In this document: positions 6,875 through 12,384 of the stretch, in pieces
Layout: every line of letters starts with the position of its first letter
How positions within the stretch are numbered: the first letter of the stretch is position 1
NCBI GenBank assembly: GCA_900769995.1
Contig: CAAGIT010000095.1
Location: forward strand, 1 to 15,145
Direction of reading: 5' to 3'
Length of the DNA: 15,145 nt
Source of the DNA: an uncultured Oscillospiraceae bacterium
GTDB taxonomy: Bacteria > Bacillota > Clostridia > Oscillospirales > Oscillospiraceae
Notes under the pieces: model-generated
Database searches by the model: none
The model's input: the letters and a program-made list of their open reading frames with translations, nothing else
What the model was told of the DNA's origin: nothing
Made by a program: the position numbers and the translations under genes

Positions 6875-8023
6875 ATGACCACGATTGATATTTTTTCCGG
6901 TTTCTTAGGTGCCGGTAAAACCACTTTGATCAAAAAAATGATTCAGGAAGCCTACGTCGGCGAGAAGCTCGTTCTCATCGAAAACGAGTTTGGCGAGATC
7001 GGCATTGACGGCGGCTTTTTACAGGACGCAGGGATTCAGGTCAACGAGATGAATTCCGGCTGCATCTGCTGCTCTTTGGTCGGTGACTTCGGCAAGGCTT
7101 TGGCACAGGTCATCAGCGAATACCATCCCGACCGTATTCTGATCGAGCCGTCCGGTGTCGGCAAGCTGAGTGATGTCATCGGCGCGGTGCAGCGTGTCGC
7201 TACGGACGAGGTGCAGCTCGGCTGCTTTGTGACCGTGGCCGATGCGACGAAGTGCAAGGTCTATCTGAAAAACTTCGGTGAGTTCTATGAGAATCAAATC
7301 GAAACCGCCTCTGCCATCATTCTCAGCCGCACCTCGACCATCACCCCCGAGAAGCTGGATGCCGCCGTTGCCCTGCTCCGCGAGCACAACAAAGAAGCCG
7401 TCATCATCACAACTCCCTGGGAGCAGCTCACGGGCAAACAAATTCTTGAGGCGATGCAGCATCAGCATTCTCTGACCGACGAATTGGCGGATATGCTTGC
7501 CCACGCACAGCATCACGAGCATTGCGATGACCCCGATTGCGAATGTCACCATGACCACGAGCATCATCACGACCACGAGCATCATCACGACCATGAGCAC
7601 GACCATGAGCATGAACACCATCACGACCACGAGCATGAGCACCATCACGACCATGAACACTGTGACGACCCCGACTGCTGCTGCCACGACCATGACCATG
7701 AACATGACCACGACCACCATCACGAGCATCATCACGGTCACCATGCCGACGAGGTGTTCCGCAGTTGGGGCGTGGAAACCCACAAGAAGTTCTCTGCCGA
7801 GGAAATCTATGCTGCACTTGCCGCCCTGGATGACGAAGAAAAATTCGGTATCGTCCTGCGTGCAAAGGGCATCGTCCAGGCACAGGACGGCTCCTGGCTG
7901 CATTTTGACCATGTGCCCGGAGAGATTGATGTCCGTATCGGCACTGCCGCCGTTACCGGCCGCCTTTGTGTCATTGGTTCAAAGCTGAACGAAGCTGCCG
8001 TTGCCGGGCTCTTTGGTGTATAA
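6875..8023 (+). CDS. CobW/COG0523 G3E GTPase, His-rich metallochaperone
   Basis: A 382-residue P-loop GTPase of the COG0523 family, which uses GTP hydrolysis to deliver metal (often Zn) to client proteins. Walker A is GFLGAGKTT (9-17), the metal-binding CxCC motif is C63-I-C-C66, the switch motif is EPSG (91-94), and the G4 position reads LSRTS (150-154) rather than NKxD. Residues 210-290 form a linker in which about half the residues are His (41 by my count). It contains two copies of HCDDPDC (216-222, 262-268). A CobW C-terminal domain follows (about 293-382). The start has a stop codon in frame just upstream and a GGAAAGGA ribosome site about 12 nt away. The next GTPase gene follows after 11 nt with its own AGGAG, so they form one operon. 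Confidence 0.92.
   Translation: MTTIDIFSGFLGAGKTTLIKKMIQEAYVGEKLVLIENEFGEIGIDGGFLQDAGIQVNEMNSGCICCSLVGDFGKALAQVISEYHPDRILIEPSGVGKLSDVIGAVQRVATDEVQLGCFVTVADATKCKVYLKNFGEFYENQIETASAIILSRTSTITPEKLDAAVALLREHNKEAVIITTPWEQLTGKQILEAMQHQHSLTDELADMLAHAQHHEHCDDPDCECHHDHEHHHDHEHHHDHEHDHEHEHHHDHEHEHHHDHEHCDDPDCCCHDHDHEHDHDHHHEHHHGHHADEVFRSWGVETHKKFSAEEIYAALAALDDEEKFGIVLRAKGIVQAQDGSWLHFDHVPGEIDVRIGTAAVTGRLCVIGSKLNEAAVAGLFGV
7502..7744 (+). repeat. His/Asp/Glu codon repeat tract in the GTPase gene
   Basis: A low-complexity tract built from short direct repeats of units such as CATCACGACCACGAG, encoding His-rich metal-binding sequence. Near-identical units follow one another at about 7560-7660 and again at 7680-7740. 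It is coding, in frame, and prone to length change by slippage or unequal recombination. Confidence 0.85.
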
Positions 8024-8034
8024 GGAGATAGGAT

Positions 8035-8970
8035 ATGCCGATTCCCGTCTATGCTTTTTCCGGCTTTTTGGATGCAGGTAAGACAAAATTCATTCAGGAA
8101 ACGCTCTGTGACACCCGTTTCAATGCGGGTGAGCGCACGCTGCTGCTGATTTGCGAGGAGGGTGAGGAGGAATTTGATATTTCCGCCTACCCGCACCGCA
8201 ATGTCTATCCCGAGGTCATCGACCAGGAGGAAATCACAACGCAGGAGCTTGCGGCGTTGGCACAAAAGCACCGCGCAGAACGTGTGGTGCTCGAGCTGAA
8301 CGGTATGCTGCAGATCGGCCCGTTTTATCAGAAAATGCCGCAGGATTGGCAAGTGGCGCAGGAGGTCATGTTCGCGGACGGCTCAACCATCATGAGCTAC
8401 AACGCCAATATGCGCTCCCTTGTCGTGGATAAGCTGATCGGCTGTGAGATGGTCTGCTTCAACCGCGTACCGCCCAAAACCGACATCATGCCGCTGCACA
8501 AGCTTGCACGCGCACTGAACCGCCGTGTCGGCATTCTGTACGAATACACGGACGGCAGAACGGAATTTGACGAGATCGAGGATCCCCTGCCCTTTGATAT
8601 CAACGCACCGGTCATTGAGATCGAGGACGACGATTTTGCGCTCTGGTATCGCGACATCAGCGAAGAACCGAAGAAATACAACGGCAAAACCGTCCGCTTC
8701 AAGGCGCAGGTCGCCCGACTGAAGAAAGAGCGCAACGGCTATTTTGCGCCGGGTCGTTTTGTGATGACCTGCTGTGCCGATGATATTCAGTTTATGGGGA
8801 TGCCCTGCAAATATGAAAACGCAGGTGATTTGAAAACCCGCGATTGGGTCATGGTCACCGCAACGGTACAGGCGCGATTCCATTCGATCTATCGCGGCAT
8901 CGGCCCGATTCTGACCGCCATTTCTGTCGAGCCCGCCGAGCAGCCCAAGCAAGAGGTTGCCACCTTCTGA
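8035..8970 (+). CDS. GTPase-like protein fused to TIGR03943-like domain
   Basis: A 311-residue protein with two parts. Residues 1-170 resemble a G3E GTPase, with Walker A GFLDAGKT (10-17) and ELNG (87-90) at the switch position; the G4 position reads CFNRV (141-145), and the CxCC metal motif of COG0523 is absent. Residues about 190-300 resemble the C-terminal domain of the TIGR03943/YcgQ family, with GRFVMTCCADD (240-250) and a further Cys at 258, so a metal site is plausible. YcgQ-type proteins usually occur with a DUF318-type permease, which is not seen here. AGGAGATAGG precedes the ATG, and the spacing from the first GTPase gene is 11 nt. A role in metal homeostasis alongside the first GTPase is inferred from family and context; the exact function is unknown. 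Confidence 0.8.
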   Translation: MPIPVYAFSGFLDAGKTKFIQETLCDTRFNAGERTLLLICEEGEEEFDISAYPHRNVYPEVIDQEEITTQELAALAQKHRAERVVLELNGMLQIGPFYQKMPQDWQVAQEVMFADGSTIMSYNANMRSLVVDKLIGCEMVCFNRVPPKTDIMPLHKLARALNRRVGILYEYTDGRTEFDEIEDPLPFDINAPVIEIEDDDFALWYRDISEEPKKYNGKTVRFKAQVARLKKERNGYFAPGRFVMTCCADDIQFMGMPCKYENAGDLKTRDWVMVTATVQARFHSIYRGIGPILTAISVEPAEQPKQEVATF

Positions 8971-8981
8971 CCGCTAAAGAG

Positions 8982-9019
8982 AAGACACCACAGCTTACTG
9001 CCGTGGTGTCTTGTTTTTA
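8982..9019 (+). terminator. Intrinsic terminator of the GTPase operon
   Basis: A perfect 10-bp stem (AAGACACCAC 8982-8991, GTGGTGTCTT 9003-9012) with an 11-nt loop is followed by GTTTTTATT. It lies between the convergent GTPase operon and bioY. In the minus direction the hairpin is followed by a broken T tract (CTCTTT), so it may also stop bioY transcription, less efficiently. Confidence 0.9.
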
Positions 9020-9556
9020 TTGCAATTTCAGCACGGGTACCAAGCGCCGGGCTAAGGTCACCGCCAGTCCGAGCTTTATCAGATCGGGAATAATAAACGG
9101 TATCACACACCAGCCAAGTGCCGTCGCCAAACTCAGTGCTCCGTTCGTTTGGATGTAGACCATCATAAACCACGCGGTTCCCACAACGTAACAAACAGCC
9201 AACCCAATCACCAGAGCCAGAATTTCAACCCACAGCTTTTTCCCCAGCAGATGGACGATCAGCCAGTAAATCAGTCCCGTAAGAATAAAGCCAACGATAT
9301 ATCCGCCTCTGGTGCCAAGCAGGATGCCGATTCCGGACATAAAGTTTGCGAATACCGGAACACCAACCGCTCCAAGCAGCACATACACGACAATCGCCGC
9401 AGTACCCCGTTTGCCGCCCAGTGCTGAGAGCACGAAACAGACCGCAAACGTCTGCATGGTAAACGGAACAACTGCCGGTATGCTGATCCACGAGCATACC
9501 GCAATCAAAACCGCTCCCAATGCGATGTAGATTAAGTCAACCGTTTTATTCTTCAT
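9017..9556 (-). CDS. bioY: BioY, biotin ECF transporter substrate-binding subunit
   Basis: A 179-residue integral membrane protein of about six helices. BioY binds biotin and, with an energy-coupling EcfA/EcfT module (not in this window), imports it. Family marks are VPFTMQTFAVCFVLSALGG near residues 30-48 and LLGTRGGYIVGF (about 80-91), which corresponds to the usual GPTGGY; Arg replaces one position. Normal BioY length is 180-200. I chose the ATG at 9556 because GAAAGG lies 10 nt upstream; a TTG codon three codons earlier abuts the ribosome site. It follows a small membrane-protein gene by 23 nt and has no separate promoter that I can see, so the two are probably co-transcribed. No BirA-type operator was found. 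Confidence 0.93.
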   Translation of the reverse strand: MKNKTVDLIYIALGAVLIAVCSWISIPAVVPFTMQTFAVCFVLSALGGKRGTAAIVVYVLLGAVGVPVFANFMSGIGILLGTRGGYIVGFILTGLIYWLIVHLLGKKLWVEILALVIGLAVCYVVGTAWFMMVYIQTNGALSLATALGWCVIPFIIPDLIKLGLAVTLARRLVPVLKLQ

Positions 9557-9579
9557 ATGTATCAAACCTTTCGTGGAAT

Positions 9580-10005
9580 TTACTTAACGATCAAAAAACC
9601 TAAAATCGGGCCAAGCCATATTGCGACATAAATTAAAGTAATCCATGGCTGATAATCAATATAAAACGCCCGAAAGGACAAGCTCCACGGATGTTTTATG
9701 ATTACCCAACCGAATACGTCAAATACAATACAAATTCCCGCCCATATGGCTCCGGTTATCACAGCCTCCGTCATTGTGGGGTTATTCAATCCGTTCATGT
9801 ACAGTGCGCCAAATACGGTAAATAAAATGATGTTGTACAGCGGATGCCACGGTTTTGTCTTTTCATACCCTTCTCCCATGGATCGATCATCCATAGGCTT
9901 CATGTGGAGAACGTAAATATTGAAAACAGTATGTAATATGCCGACTAGAGTAACCAGAAAGTAGCACACCCAAAACCATAGCATTGACACGCCAAAACTC
10001 TGCAT
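9580..10005 (-). CDS. Small four-helix membrane protein, unrecognised
   Basis: A 141-residue protein with four predicted membrane segments (about 8-30, 56-72, 81-104, 119-139). A polar loop (residues 35-53) carries KPMDDRSMGEGYEKTKPWHP, and the second loop carries KHPWSLSFRAFYIDYQPW (104-121). I do not recognise the family. The reading frame is open further upstream (to 10107), but a clear promoter lies at 10046-10074, and the ATG at 10005 has GGAG 7 nt before it, so this start is well supported. It precedes bioY by 23 nt. Co-transcription might mean a link to biotin or cofactor uptake, but that is only contextual. Confidence 0.8.
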   Translation of the reverse strand: MQSFGVSMLWFWVCYFLVTLVGILHTVFNIYVLHMKPMDDRSMGEGYEKTKPWHPLYNIILFTVFGALYMNGLNNPTMTEAVITGAIWAGICIVFDVFGWVIIKHPWSLSFRAFYIDYQPWITLIYVAIWLGPILGFLIVK

Positions 10006-10045
10006 CTTACTGCTCCATTTCAAAAAGGCTTCTGATATGGAGCAG

Positions 10046-10074
10046 AGTATACCATAAATCTGTGAATATTTCAA
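10046..10074 (-). promoter_or_regulatory. Promoter for membrane protein-bioY operon
   Basis: On the minus strand -35 TTGAAA (10069-10074) and -10 TATACT (10046-10051) have exactly 17-nt spacing, about 40 nt before the start codon at 10005. Confidence 0.7.
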
Positions 10075-10079
10075 CTGCG

Positions 10080-10118
10080 AAAAAACCTCTCTTGTCATGT
10101 TAGACAAAAGAGGTTTTT
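10080..10118 (-). terminator. Intrinsic terminator after the permease gene
   Basis: Long hairpin: outer arms AAAAACCTCT and AGAGGTTTTT (10 bp), one mismatch, then inner arms TTGTC and GACAA with a 6-nt loop. On the minus strand it ends in TTTTTT. It lies 50 nt after the TauE/SafE stop codon and just before the promoter of the next operon, so it insulates the two. Confidence 0.88.
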
Positions 10119-10167
10119 GTGCAAAAGGGAGCTTGCTCCGAAGAACGGAATTCTTTACATATTGGAA

Positions 10168-10944
10168 TTATTTGATAAAAGAAAAACCTATCACCAAGGC
10201 TCCCAGAACGACCAGCACGATGCCTGTTGCGCGGTTGAGCGTTTTGGGCGTTGCTTTGTTTGCGAAAACGGCGGCAATTCGCGCCCAAATGAAAGTGAAC
10301 ACAACGCACAGTGCAAGCACGAGCCAGTCGGGTGAGCCGCCGATAGAAAAATGTGACACAGCGCCGGTCAACGCCGTAAAGGCCATAATAAAAACGCTTG
10401 TTCCCACAGCGGTTTTCAGCTCATAGCCAAGCACGCTTGTGAGTATCAGAAGCATCATCATTCCACCGCCCGCACCTACAAAACCACAGATAAAGCCAAT
10501 GACCATTCCGCAGATAACGGATTGCAGCGCTCTCTTTTTCGGCGCAACGGACTGCATGGCTTCTTTGGTTGTCATGACGGGCTTGACGATGAATTTAACA
10601 CCTAGAAGGAAGGTCATAAAGACCGAGAAATTGCCCATCGTCGATGACGGCACAAGACTGGAAATATAGCTTCCGATCACAGTGAACGCCAAAACGCTGC
10701 CCATCATAAACAGGCCGTTTTTCACATCAAGGTTTTTGTTTTTGCCATAGGTATAGGCAGAAACCGCACTGGCAAGAACATCCGACGACAGTGCGATGCC
10801 TACCGCCATATACGGCTCCATGCCTAAGAAAGTAACGAGCATCGGCGTAATTACCGCCGCCGCACTCATCCCTGCAAAGCCGGTGCCAAGGCCCGCACCC
10901 ATTCCGGCAAAAAACGTGACAATAATCGTAATCAGCAGTTGCAT
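10168..10944 (-). CDS. TauE/SafE-family anion permease
   Basis: A 258-residue membrane protein of about eight helices, of the TauE/SafE/DUF81 family, which exports or imports sulfur-containing anions, organic acids or related compounds. The two-fold repeat is visible: GMGAGLGTGFAGMSAAAVITP (14-34) in the first half and IGFICGFVGAGGGMMML in the second, each with the Gly-rich re-entrant-type motif of the family. AGAGGG precedes the ATG. It lies 94 nt downstream of the MarR gene on the same strand and ends at a strong terminator, so it is the likely regulatory target of that MarR protein. Substrate unknown. Confidence 0.9.
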   Translation of the reverse strand: MQLLITIIVTFFAGMGAGLGTGFAGMSAAAVITPMLVTFLGMEPYMAVGIALSSDVLASAVSAYTYGKNKNLDVKNGLFMMGSVLAFTVIGSYISSLVPSSTMGNFSVFMTFLLGVKFIVKPVMTTKEAMQSVAPKKRALQSVICGMVIGFICGFVGAGGGMMMLLILTSVLGYELKTAVGTSVFIMAFTALTGAVSHFSIGGSPDWLVLALCVVFTFIWARIAAVFANKATPKTLNRATGIVLVVLGALVIGFSFIK

Positions 10945-11038
10945 TTATTTACCCTCTTTTCTGACGCTGTCGAGGGAAGCTCTGAAAAAACTGCAAGAGC
11001 GTCCGGAAAAGCTCCGCCGAACGCCGCAGCCGATTTGT

Positions 11039-11497
11039 TCAGAGGTTCCCAAGGTTTTTCTTGAATTTATCAATCACGCAAAAGAATTGTCTGCGGCTTT
11101 CTTCGTCGATTCCGCTAAAAAGGCTTTCAAAGAAATCGGTTTGCAGACGTCTGCCCCTTTCAATGACAGGTTTTGCATTTTCCGTACAAATCAGCACGGT
11201 TTTTCTCCTGTCTTTTGCATCCGGTATTCGTTCAAGGAAGCCTTCTTTGACAAGCTTTTCCACGTTGACAGAGACAAGATTTGCTTTCAACCTCCTGATT
11301 TCAACGATATCTCTTGCCGTGTTGTAATTCGGGTTATTCGCAAGAAACATCAGAATATCAAATGCTGTTTGCGGCATCTGAATCTCTCTGCACAGAGGCT
11401 TGCACCTTGCGCTGTACGCCGCAAGCAGATCATGCGCGAATTTGATGCTTGTGTGATTATCCGTAGCGATCACCCCAATTAGTTCAAATTTGAACAT
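11039..11497 (-). CDS. MarR-family transcriptional regulator
   Basis: A 152-residue winged-helix regulator of normal MarR length. The DNA-binding region spans about 42-105: helix MPQTAFDILMFLANN, recognition helix RDIVEIRRLKANLVSVNVEKLV (62-83), and the wing with DAKDRRKTVL (93-102), a typical MarR signature. The start at 11497 is chosen because the promoter at 11514-11542 lies inside the longer open frame; the leader would then be only about 10 nt with no obvious Shine-Dalgarno, so initiation may be near-leaderless. A palindrome GTTCAAATTTGAAC (11482-11495) covers the first codons and may be its own operator. It precedes the TauE/SafE permease gene, probably as one transcript. Confidence 0.9.
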   Translation of the reverse strand: MFKFELIGVIATDNHTSIKFAHDLLAAYSARCKPLCREIQMPQTAFDILMFLANNPNYNTARDIVEIRRLKANLVSVNVEKLVKEGFLERIPDAKDRRKTVLICTENAKPVIERGRRLQTDFFESLFSGIDEESRRQFFCVIDKFKKNLGNL

Positions 11498-11510
11498 TTC
11501 AATTTCGAAC
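11482..11510. promoter_or_regulatory. Tandem palindromes at the MarR start
   Basis: A perfect 14-bp palindrome GTTCAAATTTGAAC (11482-11495) is followed 2 nt later by a related TTCAATTTCGAAC (11498-11510). They lie across the predicted transcription start and first codons of the MarR gene. Further TTCAAA/TTTGAAC half-sites occur at 11531-11536 and 11566-11572. This is the layout expected for MarR autorepression. Confidence 0.55.
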
Positions 11511-11513
11511 AGC

Positions 11514-11542
11514 AGTATAGCATCCTTTTCTTCAAATGTCAA
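11514..11542 (-). promoter_or_regulatory. Promoter for marR-permease operon
   Basis: On the minus strand a perfect -35 TTGACA (11537-11542) and -10 TATACT (11514-11519) with 17-nt spacing. It is divergent from the TetR promoter, with the two -35 elements about 32 nt apart. Confidence 0.75.
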
Positions 11543-11557
11543 CAGGCAAATGCCTGT
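11542..11557. promoter_or_regulatory. Palindrome between divergent promoters
   Basis: Perfect 7-bp arms ACAGGCA / TGCCTGT with a 2-nt spacer, abutting the MarR -35 element and 17 nt before the TetR -35. It is unrelated to both neighbouring palindromes. It could bind a third regulator, or be chance. Confidence 0.4.
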
Positions 11558-11574
11558 GATCGTTATTTGAACCA

Positions 11575-11603
11575 TTGACAAAGCGGATCCGCCGCGCTAT
11601 AAT
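11575..11603 (+). promoter_or_regulatory. Perfect-consensus promoter for TetR operon
   Basis: TTGACA (11575-11580), a 17-nt spacer, then TATAAT (11598-11603): a complete match to the sigma-70/SigA consensus. The -10 lies in the left arm of the palindrome at 11597-11624. Such a strong promoter with an embedded operator is typical of tightly repressed genes. Confidence 0.85.
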
Positions 11604-11624
11604 TGAGTTGCAACTCAATTATAG
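11597..11624. promoter_or_regulatory. 28-bp perfect palindrome, TetR operator
   Basis: Two uninterrupted 14-bp half-sites, CTATAATTGAGTTG and its exact reverse complement, with no spacer. The palindrome covers the -10 element and the likely transcription start of the TetR gene, the standard position for autorepression. The core GAGTTGCAACTC resembles operators of TetR-family regulators. Confidence 0.8.
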
Positions 11625-11654
11625 TGCGTGCTTCTGCACAGAAAGGAGGAAAAA

Positions 11655-12365
11655 ATGCGATGCCAAAGAAGATATGACAGCGAGGGTGCGAAACAGAGGA
11701 TTCTGTCCTCCTGTGTGCGTCTGTTCATTCTCAAGGGCTATCGGGAGACGACCCTTGCGGACGTGATCGCAGAAGCCGACGTGTCCTCCAGCTCCTTCCG
11801 CAACATTTTCGGCACCAAGGATGGGGTTTTATCGGAGCTGGTGGACTTCATGTTTGAAAACCAGTTCGAGATGGCGGAATTGGCACTGGGAAACACTTCT
11901 TCCCCTGCCATGCTCTACGCCGTGGAGACGGCCATCCAGATGGTCATTACCGAGCGAAACGAGAATCTGCGGGAAATCTATCTGGAAGCCTATACCCGCC
12001 CCGACATCGCGGAGCAAATCCACCGCAAGACCGCAGTCGCCCTCGCCAAAATCTTCCGACCGTATCTGCCGGAATGTACCGACAGCGACTTCTACGAAAT
12101 GGAGATCGGCACCTCCGGCATCATGACCGGGTATATGGCGCGGAAGTGCGACATCTACTTTACGTTGGAGCGGAAGCTGGATCGGTTCCTGCACATGGCG
12201 CTGGGCGCCTATCAAGTGCCGAAGCCGGAGCAGGATGCCATTGTTTCCCAAATCTGCAAGCTGGATATCTGCCAAATTGCAGATAATGTCATGCAAAAAC
12301 TGTTTGCCGCTTTGGCGATGAAATTTGAGTTTTCCCTGAACCCGGCAGAAAACCCACCATGTTAA
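11655..12365 (+). CDS. TetR/AcrR-family transcriptional regulator
   Basis: A 236-residue regulator with an N-terminal TetR helix-turn-helix: residues 11-60 run AKQRILSSCVRLFILKGYR, ETTLADVIAEADVSSSSFRNIF, then GTKDGVLSELV. The remaining about 170 residues form a helical ligand-binding domain with no recognisable ligand signature. I chose the ATG at 11655 because AAAGGAGG lies 6 nt upstream; the earlier in-frame codon at 11628 precedes that ribosome site. Another ATG 5 nt on is out of frame. The promoter carries a 28-bp palindrome, so self-repression is likely. The surface-protein gene follows 19 nt after the stop codon and is probably under the same control. Confidence 0.93.
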   Translation: MRCQRRYDSEGAKQRILSSCVRLFILKGYRETTLADVIAEADVSSSSFRNIFGTKDGVLSELVDFMFENQFEMAELALGNTSSPAMLYAVETAIQMVITERNENLREIYLEAYTRPDIAEQIHRKTAVALAKIFRPYLPECTDSDFYEMEIGTSGIMTGYMARKCDIYFTLERKLDRFLHMALGAYQVPKPEQDAIVSQICKLDICQIADNVMQKLFAALAMKFEFSLNPAENPPC

Positions 12366-12384
12366 TCCAAGAAGGAGGTAACCC

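Noticed and set aside
7550..7740. CRISPR-like short repeats
   Set aside because: Units are in-frame His/Asp/Glu codons without unique spacers; it is a coding low-complexity tract.
7019..7912. 297-codon open frame on the minus strand
   Set aside because: Shadow of the His-rich GTPase; its Met/Val run is simply the reverse complement of His/Asp codons.
10796..11482. 228-codon open frame on the plus strand
   Set aside because: Runs antisense across the permease and MarR genes and the gap between them; no ribosome site or motif.
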